The notes under the pieces: model-generated
What the model was told of the DNA's origin: nothing
Database searches by the model: none
Seen by the model: only the letters and a program-made list of their open reading frames with translations
Assembly (NCBI RefSeq): GCF_001422405.1
Contig: NZ_LMMV01000012.1
Location: 288,830-352,829, forward strand
Direction: 5' to 3'
Origin: Pseudorhodoferax sp. Leaf267
GTDB taxonomy: Bacteria > Pseudomonadota > Gammaproteobacteria > Burkholderiales > Burkholderiaceae_C
Length of the DNA: 64,000 bases
Position numbers and translations under genes: made by a program
Shown: piece by piece, positions 29,894 through 38,392 of the stretch
How positions within the stretch are numbered: position 1 is the stretch's first letter
Layout: each line of letters starts with the position of its first letter

Positions 29894-30715
29894 TTATCCC
29901 GCGATCGGCCATTGCCCGCCGGAGCAGCGCGCGATGCCCGCGAGGTCCCTGCGGCTGGCGACCTTCCCGAAGCCGCGTTGCGCGAGCAGGGCGCGCACGG
30001 CCTCGGCCTGGTCATAGCCATGTTCGAGCAGCAGCCAGCCGCCGGGGTGCAGATGGGCGCCCGCACTGCCCACGATGGTGCGCAGGTCGTCCAGCCCGTC
30101 GGTGCCCGCGACCAGGGCCTGCAAGGGCTCGTGCACCAGGCCGGGCAGGTGCGGGTCGTGCGCGGCGATGTAGGGCGGGTTGGAGACGATCAGGTCGAAG
30201 CGGCCCGCCACGCCTTGCAGCCAGTCACCCTGGGTGAAGCGCACCGGCAGGCCCAGGCGCTCGGCGTTCGCCCGGGCAACGGCCAGCGCGTCGGCGCTGC
30301 GGTCCACGGCCGTGACCGTGGCGCCGGGCCGGGCGTGCTGCAGGGCCAGCGCGATGGCGCCGCTACCGGTGCCCAGGTCCAGCGCCGTGCCGTTGGCCGC
30401 CAAGTGGTCCAGCGCCCAGGCGACCAGGGTCTCGGTGTCAGGGCGGGGCACCAGCACGCGGGCGTCCACGGCCAGTTCCAGGCCGAAGAATTCCTTGCGG
30501 CCCACGATGTAGGCCACGGGCTCGCCATTCAGCCGGCGCTCGCAGGCCGAGCCGAAGCGGGCAACGGTATCGGTGGCCAGTGCGTCCGTGTCATGCGCCA
30601 GCAGCCACGCGCGGTCGTTCGGGTCGCGGCCCAGCGCATGCAGCAGCAGCAGTTGGGCGTCCAGCCGTGCGATGCCACGCGCGGCCGCGTCGCGCAGGGC
30701 CTGGTCCAGGGTCAC
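29894..30715 (-). CDS. prmC: Peptide chain release factor N5-glutamine methyltransferase
   Basis: 273 residues. SAM-binding motif [14 protein letters not shown] and the catalytic NPPY motif ([12 protein letters not shown], near residue 180) identify PrmC/HemK, which methylates the GGQ glutamine of RF1 and RF2. The start is a GTG that overlaps the prfA stop (GTGA), placing enzyme and substrate in one translationally coupled pair. Confidence 0.95.
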   Translation of the reverse strand: MTLDQALRDAAARGIARLDAQLLLLHALGRDPNDRAWLLAHDTDALATDTVARFGSACERRLNGEPVAYIVGRKEFFGLELAVDARVLVPRPDTETLVAWALDHLAANGTALDLGTGSGAIALALQHARPGATVTAVDRSADALAVARANAERLGLPVRFTQGDWLQGVAGRFDLIVSNPPYIAAHDPHLPGLVHEPLQALVAGTDGLDDLRTIVGSAGAHLHPGGWLLLEHGYDQAEAVRALLAQRGFGKVASRRDLAGIARCSGGQWPIAG

Positions 30716-31797
30716 ACCGCGCCCACTTCCAGTTCGGCCAGCTGTTCGGCCGCGCGCGCGGCGGCCAGCGCCTGTACCACGTCGTCCAGGTCGCCCTCCA
30801 TGATGAAGGACAGCTTGTAGAGCGTGAGGTTGATGCGGTGGTCGGTCAGCCGGCCTTGCGGGAAGTTGTAGGTGCGGATGCGGTCGCTGCGGTCGCCGCT
30901 GCCGATCAGGCCCTTGCGCTCGGCCGCGTCCTTGGCGGCGCGTTCGGCACGGTCCTTCTCCTGGATGCGGGCCTGCAGCACCTGCAGCGCCTTGGCCTTG
31001 TTGCGGTGCTGGGATCGGTCGTCCTGGCACTCGGCCACGATGCCGGTTGGGATGTGCGTGATGCGCACGGCCGAATCGGTCTTGTTGATGTGCTGGCCGC
31101 CCGCGCCGCTGGCGCGGTAGGTGTCGATGCGCAGGTCGGCCGGGTTGATCTGCACCGCCTGCGCCTCGTCGGGCTCGGCCAGCACGGCGATGGTGCAGGC
31201 GCTGGTGTGGATGCGGCCCTGGGTTTCGGTGGCCGGCACGCGTTGCACGCGGTGGCCGCCGGATTCGAAGCGCAGGCTGCCGTAGACGTTGTCGCCGTCC
31301 ACGCGCAGCACCACTTCCTTGTAGCCGCCCAGTTCGCTCGGCGACTCGCTGATGAGTTCGGTCTTCCAGCCGCGGCGCTCGGCGTAGCGCGTGTACATGC
31401 GCAGCAGGTCGCCCGCGAACAGCGCCGACTCGTCGCCGCCGGTGCCGGCGCGGATTTCGACGAAGGCGGGGCGTGCATCGTCCGGGTCTTTGGGCAGCAG
31501 CATGCGCTGCAGTTCGTCTTCCAGCCTTTGCAGCTCGGCCTGCGCACCGGCGATCTCCTCCTGCGCCATCTCGGCCATCTCGGGGTCGGCCAGCATCTCC
31601 TGCGCGGCGGCCAGGTCGGCCTCGCGCTGCTGCTGGCGGGCGAAGCGGCCGGCCACCTGGGCCACGTCGGCATGCTCGCGCGACAAAGCCATGAACTGCT
31701 TCATGTCGGCCATGATGTCCTGGCGCGACAGCAAGAAGTCAAGTTCTTCGAGGCGCAGCGCGTAGCGCTCGAGTTGTTGGCGAAGAAAGGGCTTCAA
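30712..31797 (-). CDS. prfA: Peptide chain release factor 1
   Basis: 361 residues. The stop-codon recognition motif Pro-Ala-Thr ([12 protein letters not shown], near residue 187), which marks RF1 (UAA/UAG reader) rather than RF2, and the peptidyl-hydrolysis motif GGQ ([17 protein letters not shown], near 233) are both visible. Located between hemA and prmC as in most Proteobacteria. Confidence 0.97.
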   Translation of the reverse strand: MKPFLRQQLERYALRLEELDFLLSRQDIMADMKQFMALSREHADVAQVAGRFARQQQREADLAAAQEMLADPEMAEMAQEEIAGAQAELQRLEDELQRMLLPKDPDDARPAFVEIRAGTGGDESALFAGDLLRMYTRYAERRGWKTELISESPSELGGYKEVVLRVDGDNVYGSLRFESGGHRVQRVPATETQGRIHTSACTIAVLAEPDEAQAVQINPADLRIDTYRASGAGGQHINKTDSAVRITHIPTGIVAECQDDRSQHRNKAKALQVLQARIQEKDRAERAAKDAAERKGLIGSGDRSDRIRTYNFPQGRLTDHRINLTLYKLSFIMEGDLDDVVQALAAARAAEQLAELEVGAV

Positions 31798-31880
31798 GGC
31801 GAGATCCGGTAAGGCAGGCGCCCCAGCCGGGCGCGAAAGATGGAGTGGCCCATGGACGGGCCGGCAGCGCGCAGGCGCCG

Positions 31881-33164
31881 CTAACGCTCTTTGCGCAGGA
31901 ACAGGCGCGAGATGGTCTGCGCGGCCTGCTCGCGTGCGGCACCGTCGCCGGCATGCAGCTCGGCCATGGCGCCGTGCAGCATCTTCTGCGTGAGACCTTT
32001 GGACAGCGCCTCCAGCACCGCCTCCACGTCCTCGCCACGCGCCAGCAGCTTGCGCGCACGCACCAGCTCGGCCTGGCGCCAGGCATCGGCCTGGGTGTTG
32101 AGCTGGCGGATGAGCGGCACCACGCCATGCACCGGGTCGCGCTGGCCCATCCAGTGCAAAAAGCTCTGCACGCCCGCGTCGATGATGACCTCGGCCTGGG
32201 CCACGGCCGCCTGGCGCTGGGCCTGGCCCGTCTGCACCACGCTGGCGAGGTCGTCCACGGTGTACAGGAACACGTCTTCCAGCGCCTTGACCTCGGGCTC
32301 GATGTCGCGCGGCACGGCCAGGTCGACCATGAACATGGGGCGGTGCTTGCGCTGCTTGAGCGCACGCTCCACGGCGCCCAATCCGATGATGGGCAGCGTG
32401 CTGGCCGTGCAGCTGACGATGGCGTCGAACTCATGCAGCCGCGCTGGCAGGTCGGCCAGCCGCATGACTTCGCCGCCAAAGCGGCTGGCCAGCTTCTCGC
32501 CGCGCTCCAGCGTGCGGTTGGCAATCGCGATGCCCTTGGGCTTGCGGGCGGCGAAATGTGTGGCCGCCAGCTCGATCATCTCGCCGGCGCCCACGAACAG
32601 CACCTTGACCTCGCCCAGGTCCTCGAAGAGCTGCGAGGCCAGGCGCACCGCGGCGGCGGCCATGCTGATCGAATGCGTGCCGATCTCGGTGGCCGTGCGC
32701 ACTTCCTTGGCGACGGCGAACGAGCGTTGGAACAGCTGGTTCAGCGTGCTGCCCAGCGCGCCGGCCTCGTCGGCCACGCGCACGGCGTCCTTCATCTGGC
32801 CCAGGATCTGGGCCTCGCCCAGCACCATGGAATCGAGCCCGCTGGCCACGCGGAACACGTGGCGCGCGGCCAGGCCGTCGTGCAGCGTGTAGGCATGCGA
32901 GCGCAACAGGGCCGGGGACACGCCGCCAGCCTGGGCCATCCAGTCGACCGTGTAGTCCACGGCCTGCTGGTCGCCCGCACAGTAGATCTCGGTGCGGTTG
33001 CAGGTGGAGATGATGGCGGCCTCGGGCTGCCGGGCCACCGGGCTGGACAGGGCACTGCGCAAACCGGCCAGCGTGGGAGCGATCTGGTCCAGGGCGAACG
33101 CGAACCGCCCGCGCAGATCGAGCGGGGCGGTGGTGTGGTTGATGCCGAGGGCCCAGACTGCCAT
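31881..33164 (-). CDS. hemA: Glutamyl-tRNA reductase
   Basis: 427 residues. The catalytic cysteine is Cys55 in [10 protein letters not shown], the NADP-binding domain starts near 190 ([26 protein letters not shown]), and the C-terminal helical dimerisation domain follows. It reduces Glu-tRNA to glutamate-1-semialdehyde, the committed step of tetrapyrrole synthesis. [20 protein letters not shown] is the typical start. A TATAAT lies only 8 nt before the ATG, so the mRNA may be leaderless or nearly so, and an FNR/ANR-type box lies further upstream. prfA follows after 83 nt. Confidence 0.97.
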   Translation of the reverse strand: MAVWALGINHTTAPLDLRGRFAFALDQIAPTLAGLRSALSSPVARQPEAAIISTCNRTEIYCAGDQQAVDYTVDWMAQAGGVSPALLRSHAYTLHDGLAARHVFRVASGLDSMVLGEAQILGQMKDAVRVADEAGALGSTLNQLFQRSFAVAKEVRTATEIGTHSISMAAAAVRLASQLFEDLGEVKVLFVGAGEMIELAATHFAARKPKGIAIANRTLERGEKLASRFGGEVMRLADLPARLHEFDAIVSCTASTLPIIGLGAVERALKQRKHRPMFMVDLAVPRDIEPEVKALEDVFLYTVDDLASVVQTGQAQRQAAVAQAEVIIDAGVQSFLHWMGQRDPVHGVVPLIRQLNTQADAWRQAELVRARKLLARGEDVEAVLEALSKGLTQKMLHGAMAELHAGDGAAREQAAQTISRLFLRKER

Positions 33165-33172
33165 GGACCGCG

Positions 33173-33178
33173 ATTATA
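33173..33178 (-). promoter_or_regulatory. hemA -10 element
   Basis: A consensus TATAAT on the minus strand ends 8 nt before the hemA ATG. No good -35 is present at 16-18 nt, as expected for an activator-dependent promoter. The predicted transcription start falls within about 3 nt of the start codon. Confidence 0.6.
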
Positions 33179-33202
33179 AAATCCGGGGCTCGCCTGCGCT
33201 GC

Positions 33203-33216
33203 TTGATCTTCATCAA
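33203..33216. promoter_or_regulatory. Perfect FNR/ANR-type box
   Basis: TTGAT-N4-ATCAA, an exact match to the consensus of FNR/ANR/CRP-type oxygen regulators, extended to a 7-bp inverted repeat (33201-33218). Its centre is about 42-43 nt upstream of the predicted hemA start, the class II activator position. The same box is 36-49 nt upstream of the divergent small membrane protein. Confidence 0.65.
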
Positions 33217-33251
33217 GCCCTGCGCGTCCATCCCCTTTGATCGCCACCGCC

Positions 33252-33527
33252 ATGGGTTTCGTTGCCTTGCTGCTGCATGTGTCCGGCTTTCTGGCGCCAG
33301 CCGTGGCCGTGGCCCTGTGCACGACGCTGGTCGGCCGCTGGGGCACGGGCCGCCCCGGCCGCATGCGCTGGTGGGTGGAATGGGCGTTGTCCAGCCTGGC
33401 GGGCGGCCTGGCGCTTCTGGGCGCGCTGTGGATGCTGGGACACGACGGCACGATCGCCGGCTACTCGGCGCTGGTGGCCTGCTGTGCCACGCTGGCCTGG
33501 CTGCTGTCGCTGCGCGGCGCGCGCTGA
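33252..33527 (+). CDS. Small hypothetical membrane protein
   Basis: A 91-residue protein with three predicted membrane segments (MGFVALLLHVSGFLAPAVAV, LSSLAGGLALLGALWML, ALVACCATLAWLLSL). An upstream in-frame TTG at 33237 would add five residues; the ATG is preferred. Function is unknown. It is divergent from hemA and shares its regulatory region, and its end is 1 bp from the convergent FeeM-PilZ gene. Confidence 0.7.
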   Translation: MGFVALLLHVSGFLAPAVAVALCTTLVGRWGTGRPGRMRWWVEWALSSLAGGLALLGALWMLGHDGTIAGYSALVACCATLAWLLSLRGAR

Positions 33528-33528
33528 T

Positions 33529-34842
33529 TCAGGCCGCGGCCGCCTGCTGCACCAGGTCGTGGTGGGTGTGGCCCGACTGCAGGGCGTGCACGCATTCGCG
33601 CCACACCGCATCCGCTTCGTTGATCAGGAAACCGTACGCGCCATAGTCGTCATAGCGCCTGCCGCGCATGACGGTGGTCTGCAGCACGGATTGCTCGTCC
33701 GCACCCAGGTGCACCACCACGCGCCCGCTGGCCTTGAGCGGCAGGTTCTCGCGCGCATGGGCCTGGAAGCCCTCGTTGGAGACGTCCACCACCTGCAAAT
33801 CGATGAGCCGGCGCTGGCCGTCGATCTCGATTTCCAGCTTGCCCTTGCACTTGAGCGAAAAGCGCGGGTGCCGGCGCAGCGTGTCCATCTGCGCGGGCGC
33901 CTGGTCGGGGGTCGGCAGCACGGCACGGTAGGCCGGCAGGTCGTAGATCTCGTGCAGCATGGCCTTCTTGCGCGCATCGAGTTGCGTGAAGCCCTGCGTC
34001 TTCTGGTTGAAGAAGTAGTCCAGCAGCTGCGGCGTCATGACCGGGTCGTTGGTCGTGAAGTAGCGCCGCGCCGGCATCTGGATGTTGGGCAGCTCCATCT
34101 TGAAGAAGTAGTGGTGCAGGCTCTTGCGTGGCGGCTTGCCAGCGTAGACCTTGGCGAACACCGCGTCGGCCGTGCCCAGGTCCAGCGTGGCGCCCACGGC
34201 CGGCGCGCCGTTGGCGAAGTCGTAGGCTGCCACCGTCTTCTGCGGCAGCCTGCGGAACGACAACAGCGACTCGTACAGCTCGATGTGGTAGGGGTTCACT
34301 GCGATCACCAGGTGCCGCGTGTCGAAGTAACGCGTGCAGTAGGCGTGCATGAACTTCATGAGCGGAAACAGGATCGCGCCGCCCGTCTTGCGGAACTCCG
34401 GATGCACCGCTAACGCGGAGACCTCGGCGATCTGGCCCGGCTCGGCCTCCACGCTGGACAGATCGAACACCGCCTGCAGCGGGAAGCCGAACGGGCTCTG
34501 GCGGATCAACGAGATCGTGCCGACGACCCGGTCGTCGTACTTGGCGCACAGGGTGGTGGTGGTCGGCAGCGCGTGGTAGATGGTGGCGCGCATGCCGGAT
34601 GGGTCGGGCTTCATGAAGCCGACGGCCACGTAGGCGTCGTGCAGCAGGCGGAAGCAGGCCTCCAGCTCCTCCTGGGTGTCGGCGATCTTCAGCGTGAGAC
34701 GCGGGTCGGGCGAGGGGTCGCCATCGACGAAGGAGCGCGCCACTGCGAAGCGCGCGGACTGGGGCAGGAAAGCGAACGCCTTCCGCATACCCTTGTGCGC
34801 CGCGCGGCGCGCCCGCGAGATCAGTGACTTGGATTTGGCCAT
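33529..34842 (-). CDS. FeeM-like N-acyl amino acid synthase / GNAT domain fused to PilZ
   Basis: 437 residues. Residues about 50-250 resemble the FeeM-type GNAT acyltransferase that joins acyl chains to amino acids (LLHDAYVAVGFMKPDPSGMR, ALPTTTTLCAKYDDRVVGTISLI, EVSALAVHPEFRKTGG). Residues 323-422 form a PilZ domain with both cyclic-di-GMP motifs, RRHPR at 323-327 and DVSNEG at 331+ (DxSxxG). An N-terminal basic segment (residues 1-30) could bind membrane. No acyl carrier protein gene is adjacent. The architecture suggests lipid-type signal or surfactant synthesis gated by cyclic-di-GMP; this is inference from domains. Confidence 0.8.
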   Translation of the reverse strand: MAKSKSLISRARRAAHKGMRKAFAFLPQSARFAVARSFVDGDPSPDPRLTLKIADTQEELEACFRLLHDAYVAVGFMKPDPSGMRATIYHALPTTTTLCAKYDDRVVGTISLIRQSPFGFPLQAVFDLSSVEAEPGQIAEVSALAVHPEFRKTGGAILFPLMKFMHAYCTRYFDTRHLVIAVNPYHIELYESLLSFRRLPQKTVAAYDFANGAPAVGATLDLGTADAVFAKVYAGKPPRKSLHHYFFKMELPNIQMPARRYFTTNDPVMTPQLLDYFFNQKTQGFTQLDARKKAMLHEIYDLPAYRAVLPTPDQAPAQMDTLRRHPRFSLKCKGKLEIEIDGQRRLIDLQVVDVSNEGFQAHARENLPLKASGRVVVHLGADEQSVLQTTVMRGRRYDDYGAYGFLINEADAVWRECVHALQSGHTHHDLVQQAAAA

Positions 34843-34879
34843 CGCACGCTCCTTGTTGTTGTCGTGGCAGCCGCGGGTG

Positions 34880-35701
34880 TCAGCGGCCGGGCAGGTGGGC
34901 TTCGATCAGGTGCCCGGCGATCGATAAACCGCGCGGCGGCGTCGGTGGCAGGTCGTCGCCCGGGCCGAACCAGCGGGCTTCGGCGATCTCGTGCTCGTCC
35001 ACGCGGATCTCGCCGCCCACGTACTCGGCGGTGAAGGCCAGCATCAGCGAATGCGGGAACGGCCAGGACTGGCTGGCGAAGTAGCGCAGGTCGGTGACCT
35101 GCAGGCCGACCTCTTCGAACACCTCGCGGTGGATCGCATCCTCGATCGACTCCCCAGCCTCCAGAAAGCCGGCCAGCGCCGTGAAGAAGCGCGACGGCGA
35201 CTGGCTGTGCCGCGCCAGCAGGATGTCGGACCCGCGCCGCACCAGCACCATCATCGCCGGCGAGATGCGTGGGTAGGCCATGTGGCCGCAGGCCGGGCAG
35301 CGCATGCAGCGCTCGCCCGCGACATGCGTGGTCGGCGTGCCGCAGGCACCGCAGAAGCGGTGCGTGCGCGCCCATTCGGCGATCTGAAAGCCGCGGCCCG
35401 CCACCGCCAGCAGGCGGTCGTCCATGGCGCCGAACAGCGCGCGCAGCTTGCGCGGGCGCAGCCCGTCGGGGACCACAGTGTCCTTGGGCAGCCAGGCGAC
35501 CCGGCAATACGCGCCGTCCAGCACGCCGATCGGCAGGAACTGGCTGGCGCCCAGGCCCAGCGCGGCCAGCGCGTAGGCGCCGGGTAGTGCCAGGTCTTCT
35601 TCGGCGACCACGAGTTCGTCCCCGCAGAACACGAAGCTCTGGACGACATCGTGTTCGCGGGCGGTCAGCAGCGGGGTGAACGAGGCGGGCGTTTGCAGCA
35701 T
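34880..35701 (-). CDS. nudC: NADH pyrophosphatase / NAD-cap decapping Nudix enzyme
   Basis: 273 residues. Zinc ribbon with two Cys pairs (FCGACGTPT, CMRCPACGHM near 117-140), Nudix box GFLEAGESIEDAIHREVFEEVGL near 180-202 and the NudC-specific motif SQSWPFPHS (SQPWPFPxS in most members; Pro to Ser here). NudC hydrolyses NADH and removes NAD caps from RNA. It is followed by the FeeM-PilZ gene after 37 nt on the same strand. Confidence 0.93.
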   Translation of the reverse strand: MLQTPASFTPLLTAREHDVVQSFVFCGDELVVAEEDLALPGAYALAALGLGASQFLPIGVLDGAYCRVAWLPKDTVVPDGLRPRKLRALFGAMDDRLLAVAGRGFQIAEWARTHRFCGACGTPTTHVAGERCMRCPACGHMAYPRISPAMMVLVRRGSDILLARHSQSPSRFFTALAGFLEAGESIEDAIHREVFEEVGLQVTDLRYFASQSWPFPHSLMLAFTAEYVGGEIRVDEHEIAEARWFGPGDDLPPTPPRGLSIAGHLIEAHLPGR

Positions 35702-35749
35702 GGGGCAGTGCCGAAGTGGGGCACCGATGCTACCGCTACGGGGCCGGTT

Positions 35750-36364
35750 TCAGGTCGCCAACACGACCGGGAAGCGCGCCTGCAGGCCGTCGGCCCCCGG
35801 CGTGAAGGCCACCGTCACGGCCTCGCGGTCGGCGCTGCCCAGCCGGCGCCAGAGCATGTCGCGGGCGTTGCCGGGGTCGCCGGCCACGTAGAGCTGGGTC
35901 GTCAGCAGCTCCCGGGCGCCCAGCCGCACCTTGACGTGGATGTGCGGCGTGCGGCCGCTGTAGGGCACGGGCTTGATGGTGCGAAAGCGCCAGCTGCCGT
36001 CGGCCGCCACCGCCGTGCGGCCGAAGCCCTGGAAGGCCGGGTTCTGCCGGCTGCCGTCGCCCGGGTGGTCGTAGTGGCCGTCCTCGTCGCATTGCCAGAT
36101 CTCGACCTGCGCGCCACGCACGGGCTGGCCGGCCAGGTCCTGCACCGTGCCCTGCAGCCAGACCGGCTGGCCGCCCGTGTACCGCAGCGCGCCGTTGCGC
36201 AGCAGGTCGGCGTCCGCATCGGCCGGCAACCGCACGGGATAGAACGGCCCCTCGGTCTGCGCGGGCGTGGGGTGTAGCGGCCTGGCGGGCTGGGCACGGG
36301 CACCCAGCCACAGGGCGGGGAAGGCCACCAAAGCGGCGGCGACGGTACGGCGTGGGGTCGGCAT
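35750..36364 (-). CDS. Exported intradiol ring-cleavage dioxygenase-like protein
   Basis: 204 residues. A leader MPTPRRTVAAALVAFPALWL ending at GARAQ suggests export, possibly by Tat. The mature part is an intradiol dioxygenase / protocatechuate 3,4-dioxygenase beta-type fold with the expected Fe(III) ligands: Tyr in GHYDHPGD, Tyr in PYSGRTP and the two His of HIHVKV. Unlike cytosolic PcaH/PcaG it stands alone and is exported, without aromatic catabolic genes near. Relatives of this type are mostly uncharacterised. It might act on lignin-derived or other catechols outside the cytoplasm. Confidence 0.85.
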   Translation of the reverse strand: MPTPRRTVAAALVAFPALWLGARAQPARPLHPTPAQTEGPFYPVRLPADADADLLRNGALRYTGGQPVWLQGTVQDLAGQPVRGAQVEIWQCDEDGHYDHPGDGSRQNPAFQGFGRTAVAADGSWRFRTIKPVPYSGRTPHIHVKVRLGARELLTTQLYVAGDPGNARDMLWRRLGSADREAVTVAFTPGADGLQARFPVVLAT

Positions 36365-36406
36365 CGCTGTCAGAGCCGGTACGCGCCGGGCGGTTCCGTG
36401 CGTGCC

Positions 36407-37288
36407 TTACTGGAACAGCGCCTCGAAGCCATCCACCGGCTCGAAGCGCTTGTTCTGCCAGCGCAGCCGCGTCGGGCCCTGCATGGCGCGTTCCTGGACC
36501 GGGTGGCAGGCGTCGCCCGGATAGCAGACCACGCGCGTGCCGCCGTCCTCCAGGCTTTCGGGCTGGATCAGCGGCGGCCGGCCGGTGCGCGCGGCGGCCA
36601 GTACGGCGTCCACGCTGGCATGGCGCGAGAGCTGGGCCAGCGTCATGATCTGCGGCGGTGCCATCTCGATGGCGCCGTCCCAGTAGCGCTGCAGCGCAGC
36701 GCGCGGCGTGAGCCACACGCTCTCGGTGGTCTCGAAATCGTCGTGCTGCGCCACCTGTTCGGGCACTACCGCGGCGACGAAGAAGCGCGTATCGAAGCGC
36801 TTGTTCATGACCGAGGGCACGCGCGGCGTGATCCAGCGCGACCAGGGCACGAGCCGGCGCGTCTGCAGGCGCAGGCCCAGCTGCGCGAGGATGGCGTTGA
36901 ACGGCGTGCCGGCTTTGAGCAGGCTGGTGGCCTGGGCCAGGTCGGGCTCGCCGCCGGCCAGCGGCTCGGCCAGCAGCACGCCCGATTCCTCGAACGCCTC
37001 GCGCACGGCCGCCACGTACAGGCCGGCGGCCTGGGCCGTGCCGAGCGCGGGATCGTGCAGGCTGGCGTGCAAGGCGTCGGGTGGCTGGTCCAGGTGGCCG
37101 ACGGCGTCCAGTTCCGCGTCGGCGGCGTCCAGCTTGCCGCCCGGGAACACGAAGGCGCCACCGAGCACATCCGACAGCCCGTGGCGGCGCATCAGCAGCA
37201 CCTCGGGCCCGGCGCCCACGTCGCGCAGCATCACGACGGTGGCCGCGGCGCGTGGTGGCGTGTCGATGGGTGTGAGGTTCAGTTCCAT
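36407..37288 (-). CDS. Nudix hydrolase, NUDT19-like
   Basis: 293 residues. An interrupted Nudix fold: GGAFVFPGGKLDAAD in the first half, a long insert, then the metal-binding helix AAVREAFEESGVLLAE near 112-127. This split layout is typical of NUDT19-type hydrolases, which act on CoA and acyl-CoA in mammals. The bacterial substrate is unproven. It is divergent from the acyl-CoA-type SDR gene. Confidence 0.87.
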   Translation of the reverse strand: MELNLTPIDTPPRAAATVVMLRDVGAGPEVLLMRRHGLSDVLGGAFVFPGGKLDAADAELDAVGHLDQPPDALHASLHDPALGTAQAAGLYVAAVREAFEESGVLLAEPLAGGEPDLAQATSLLKAGTPFNAILAQLGLRLQTRRLVPWSRWITPRVPSVMNKRFDTRFFVAAVVPEQVAQHDDFETTESVWLTPRAALQRYWDGAIEMAPPQIMTLAQLSRHASVDAVLAAARTGRPPLIQPESLEDGGTRVVCYPGDACHPVQERAMQGPTRLRWQNKRFEPVDGFEALFQ

Positions 37289-37391
37289 GGCGTCTCCGTT
37301 AGAGTTCTGCTCTTTTGTCTGGCGCGAACGAGGCTAACAGAGCCCGACCGGCCGCGCTGTCGCGCAGTTTTCACAACAGAGAGGGACAAGC

Positions 37392-38303
37392 ATGGAACTG
37401 GATTTCAAGGGCCGCGTGGCCATCGTGACGGGCGCCGGCGGCGGCCTGGGCCGTGAGCATGCGCTGGCATTGGCAGCGCGCGGCGCCAAGGTGCTGGTGA
37501 ACGACCTGGGCGGCGCGCGCGACGGCTCGGGCGGCTCGGTCAGCGCGGCGCAGGCCGTGGTCGACGAGATCGTGGCGGCTGGCGGCGAAGCACTGGCCAA
37601 CGGCGCGTCGGTCACCGACTACGACGCCGTGACCGCCATGGTGCGCCAGGCCGTCGACGCCTGGGGCCGGGTCGACATCCTGGTCAACAACGCCGGCATC
37701 CTGCGCGACAAGAGCTTCGCCAAGATGGAGCTGGCCGACTTCCGGCTGGTGCTGGACGTGCACCTGATGGGCGCCGTGCACTGCTGCAAGGCCGTGTGGC
37801 CGCTCATGAACGAGCAGAAGTACGGCCGCATCGTGATGACGAGCTCCTCCTCGGGCCTGTACGGCAACTTCGGCCAGTCCAACTACGGCGCAGCCAAGAT
37901 GGCCCTGGTCGGGCTGATGCAGACGCTGTCCATCGAGGGCGCCAAGAACGACATCCGCGTGAACTGCCTGGCGCCCACGGCGGCCACCCGCATGACCGAG
38001 GGCCTGATGTCCGAGGAGGTGCTGCGCGCGCTGGACCCGAAGGCCGTCGTGCCCGCCATGCTGGTCATGGCCTCCGAGGAAGCGCCCACGCGGGCCATCC
38101 TGTGCGCCGGCGCCGGCTCGTTCGAGGCCGCGCACATCACGCTCACGCAGGGCCAGTGGATCGGCACCGGCGACGAGGCCGCCGAGCGCCTGGCCGAGCA
38201 ACTGGACGCGGTGCGCGCACGCGATGGCGAGACCGTGCCGCAAAGCGGCTCCGAGCAGGGCCGGCTGGAGGCTGGCCGCGCGCTGCAGCGCCAGCAAAGC
38301 TGA
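37392..38303 (+). CDS. SDR oxidoreductase, MFE-2/17beta-HSD4-like
   Basis: 303 residues. Rossmann motif TGAGGGLGREHALALAARGA, the NDLGG box with a short insertion typical of multifunctional-enzyme-2 type hydroxyacyl-CoA dehydrogenases, NNAG, catalytic Ser of SSSSGLYGNFGQ, and YGAAK (Tyr-x-x-x-Lys). It probably oxidises a 3-hydroxyacyl-CoA or similar with NAD(P)+. It has a 40-residue C-terminal extension beyond the SDR core. No fatty-acid partner genes are adjacent. Confidence 0.88.
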   Translation: MELDFKGRVAIVTGAGGGLGREHALALAARGAKVLVNDLGGARDGSGGSVSAAQAVVDEIVAAGGEALANGASVTDYDAVTAMVRQAVDAWGRVDILVNNAGILRDKSFAKMELADFRLVLDVHLMGAVHCCKAVWPLMNEQKYGRIVMTSSSSGLYGNFGQSNYGAAKMALVGLMQTLSIEGAKNDIRVNCLAPTAATRMTEGLMSEEVLRALDPKAVVPAMLVMASEEAPTRAILCAGAGSFEAAHITLTQGQWIGTGDEAAERLAEQLDAVRARDGETVPQSGSEQGRLEAGRALQRQQS

Positions 38304-38392
38304 GCCGAAACGGGGCGTTTTCGGGCGCCCTGCAGCGCTGGGCGGCCTGTGATACCGTCCGGCCCCTGACAGATTCCGGGGCTTGACACAAC

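Noticed and set aside
38384-38390. TTGACA just before the gshA ATG as a -35 element
   Set aside because: It lies within 10 nt of the start codon and would place the -10 inside the gene; probably chance.
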